DNA of 64,000 nt from Actinokineospora xionganensis (GTDB lineage: Bacteria > Actinomycetota > Actinomycetes > Mycobacteriales > Pseudonocardiaceae): the NCBI RefSeq assembly GCF_014323725.1, contig NZ_JABVED010000010.1, positions 124,001 through 188,000 of the forward strand. Reading direction: 5' to 3'. The notes under the pieces were generated by a model that had not been told where the DNA came from, did no database searches, and saw nothing but the letters and a program-made list of their open reading frames with translations. Below are positions 63,187 through 64,000 of this stretch, piece after piece (the first letter of the stretch is position 1; each line of letters starts with the position of its first letter). The position numbers were made by a program, and so were the translations under genes.

Positions 63187-64000
63187 TGCACGTCCGGCAC
63201 TTACAGGTCGTCGACTTCCGCTCGTGGGAGCTCGCCGACCTGGAACTGGAGCCGGGACCAGCGGTGTTGGTCGGCGCCAACGGCCAGGGCAAGACGAACC
63301 TGGTCGAGGCGATCGGCTACGTGGCGACCCTGTCCTCACACCGGGTCGCGTCCGACGCGCCGCTGGTCCGGCACGGTGCTCAGCGCGCCATCATCCGCAC
63401 GGCCGTGGTCAACGACGGCCGTGAGCTGACGGTGGAACTCGAGGTCACGCCCGGCAAGGCGAACCGCGCCCGGGTCAACCGCGGGCCGGTCCCGCGGACC
63501 CGCGATGTCCTGGGCATCCTGCGCACGGTGTTGTTCGCGCCCGAGGATCTTTCGCTCGTGCGCGGAGACCCGGGTGAGCGCCGCCGGTTTCTCGACGACC
63601 TCTTAGTACTGCGCGCGCCGCGCTACGCCGGTGTCCGCGCGGACTACGACAAGGTGCTGCGGCAGCGGAACGCGCTGCTCAAGAGCGCGGCGACCAGCAG
63701 GCGCGCGCGCCGCGCCGACCCGGACGCGCTGTCGACGCTCGACGTCTGGGACGGTCACCTCGCCACGCACGGTGCCCAACTGCTCGCCGCCCGGCTCGAC
63801 CTGGTGGCCGACATCGGGCCGCTGGTCTCGGCGGCGTACGCGGGGGTCGCTCCCGAGTCGCGGCCCGCGCAGATCGCGTACCGCGCGGGTATCGCGAACA
63901 GCCTCCCCGAGGGGTATGGCAAGGCCGAGGGTGAGCGCGCGGATGTCGAGGTGGTCGCCGACGCACTGCTCGCGGAGCTGGTCGTCCGCCGTGAGGCGGA
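63186..64000 (+). CDS. recF: DNA replication/repair protein RecF, 3'-truncated by window edge
   Basis: RecF is an SMC-like ATPase that helps load RecA at gaps. The GTG at 63186 overlaps the gnd TAG by one base. About 271 codons are visible and the frame is open to the end of the window. The N-terminus reads [14 protein letters not shown], then Walker [18 protein letters not shown], followed by [20 protein letters not shown] and QRNALLKS, all RecF family marks. The Walker B and signature C-terminal part lie outside the window. Confidence 0.95.
   Translation, partial: MHVRHLQVVDFRSWELADLELEPGPAVLVGANGQGKTNLVEAIGYVATLSSHRVASDAPLVRHGAQRAIIRTAVVNDGRELTVELEVTPGKANRARVNRGPVPRTRDVLGILRTVLFAPEDLSLVRGDPGERRRFLDDLLVLRAPRYAGVRADYDKVLRQRNALLKSAATSRRARRADPDALSTLDVWDGHLATHGAQLLAARLDLVADIGPLVSAAYAGVAPESRPAQIAYRAGIANSLPEGYGKAEGERADVEVVADALLAELVVRREA

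Overview
This window is a 64 kb stretch around the replication origin of a high-GC Gram-positive bacterium. The gene order rpsF-ssb-rpsR-rplI-dnaB, then pcnA/nudix/murJ/sigM/trxBA/cwlM/parBA/rsmG/jag/yidC/yidD/rnpA/rpmH, then dnaA-dnaN-gnd-recF, is the actinobacterial origin neighbourhood. The mycobacterial order is the same except for inserted genes. GC-rich codon use, many GTG and apparently leaderless starts, an Scr1/DUF397-type remnant and a gnd gene between dnaN and recF point to a filamentous actinomycete, probably Pseudonocardiaceae. That placement is inference; there is no rRNA in the window.

Layout. 1-4.6 kb: ribosomal protein/ssb operon and dnaB, which carries a 402-residue class 3 intein and has a cluster of DnaA-box-like sites upstream. 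4.6-7.0 kb: small kinase-like protein, extradiol dioxygenase, and a PAS/degenerate-GGDEF protein. 7.0-13.9 kb (minus strand): a giant secreted chaplin-like repeat protein, a second secreted protein, and a membrane protein built of beta-helix-like repeats. 13.9-18.1 kb: AI-2E-family membrane protein, a LuxR-type two-component system, an Scr1-like remnant with DUF397, and a DUF1707 protein. 18.2-23.6 kb: threonine catabolism (tdh-kbl) with a LysR gene; an Xre-ImmA/PIN module is inserted exactly at the kbl/lysR junction between 13-bp direct repeats. 23.6-29.4 kb: regulators (TetR, MerR, TetR), a sugar kinase and an MMPL exporter. 29.4-32.4 kb: leuS with a complete leucine attenuator (12-residue leader peptide with Leu-Leu-Leu, plus a terminator).

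32.4-36.8 kb: SdpI-like protein, a decayed ECF-sigma locus, a YqgE protein, an MFS transporter and pcnA. 36.8-47.2 kb: a cell-envelope and redox block consisting of a Nudix hydrolase, a DUF6049 protein, MurJ, a separate membrane pseudokinase, SigM with its anti-sigma factor, TrxB/TrxA under a SigR/SigH-like promoter, and CwlM. 47.2-57.3 kb: GNAT, aminotransferase, D-Ala-D-Ala-ligase-like, ParB/ParA, RsmG, Jag, YidC, YidD, RnpA and L34, with four parS sites and a 1.1 kb C-rich low-complexity spacer. 57.3-64 kb: dnaA, oriC in the long dnaA-dnaN spacer, dnaN, gnd and the start of recF.

The genes fit together as a replication initiation/segregation module (dnaB, dnaA, dnaN, recF, parABS, oriC), a peptidoglycan lipid II flipping and control module (murJ, pseudokinase, cwlM, ddl-like) and a membrane insertion/RNA module (yidC, yidD, jag, rnpA). 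Accessory and decayed loci are interspersed, mostly between 7 and 33 kb. No tRNA, rRNA, CRISPR array or transposase was seen.
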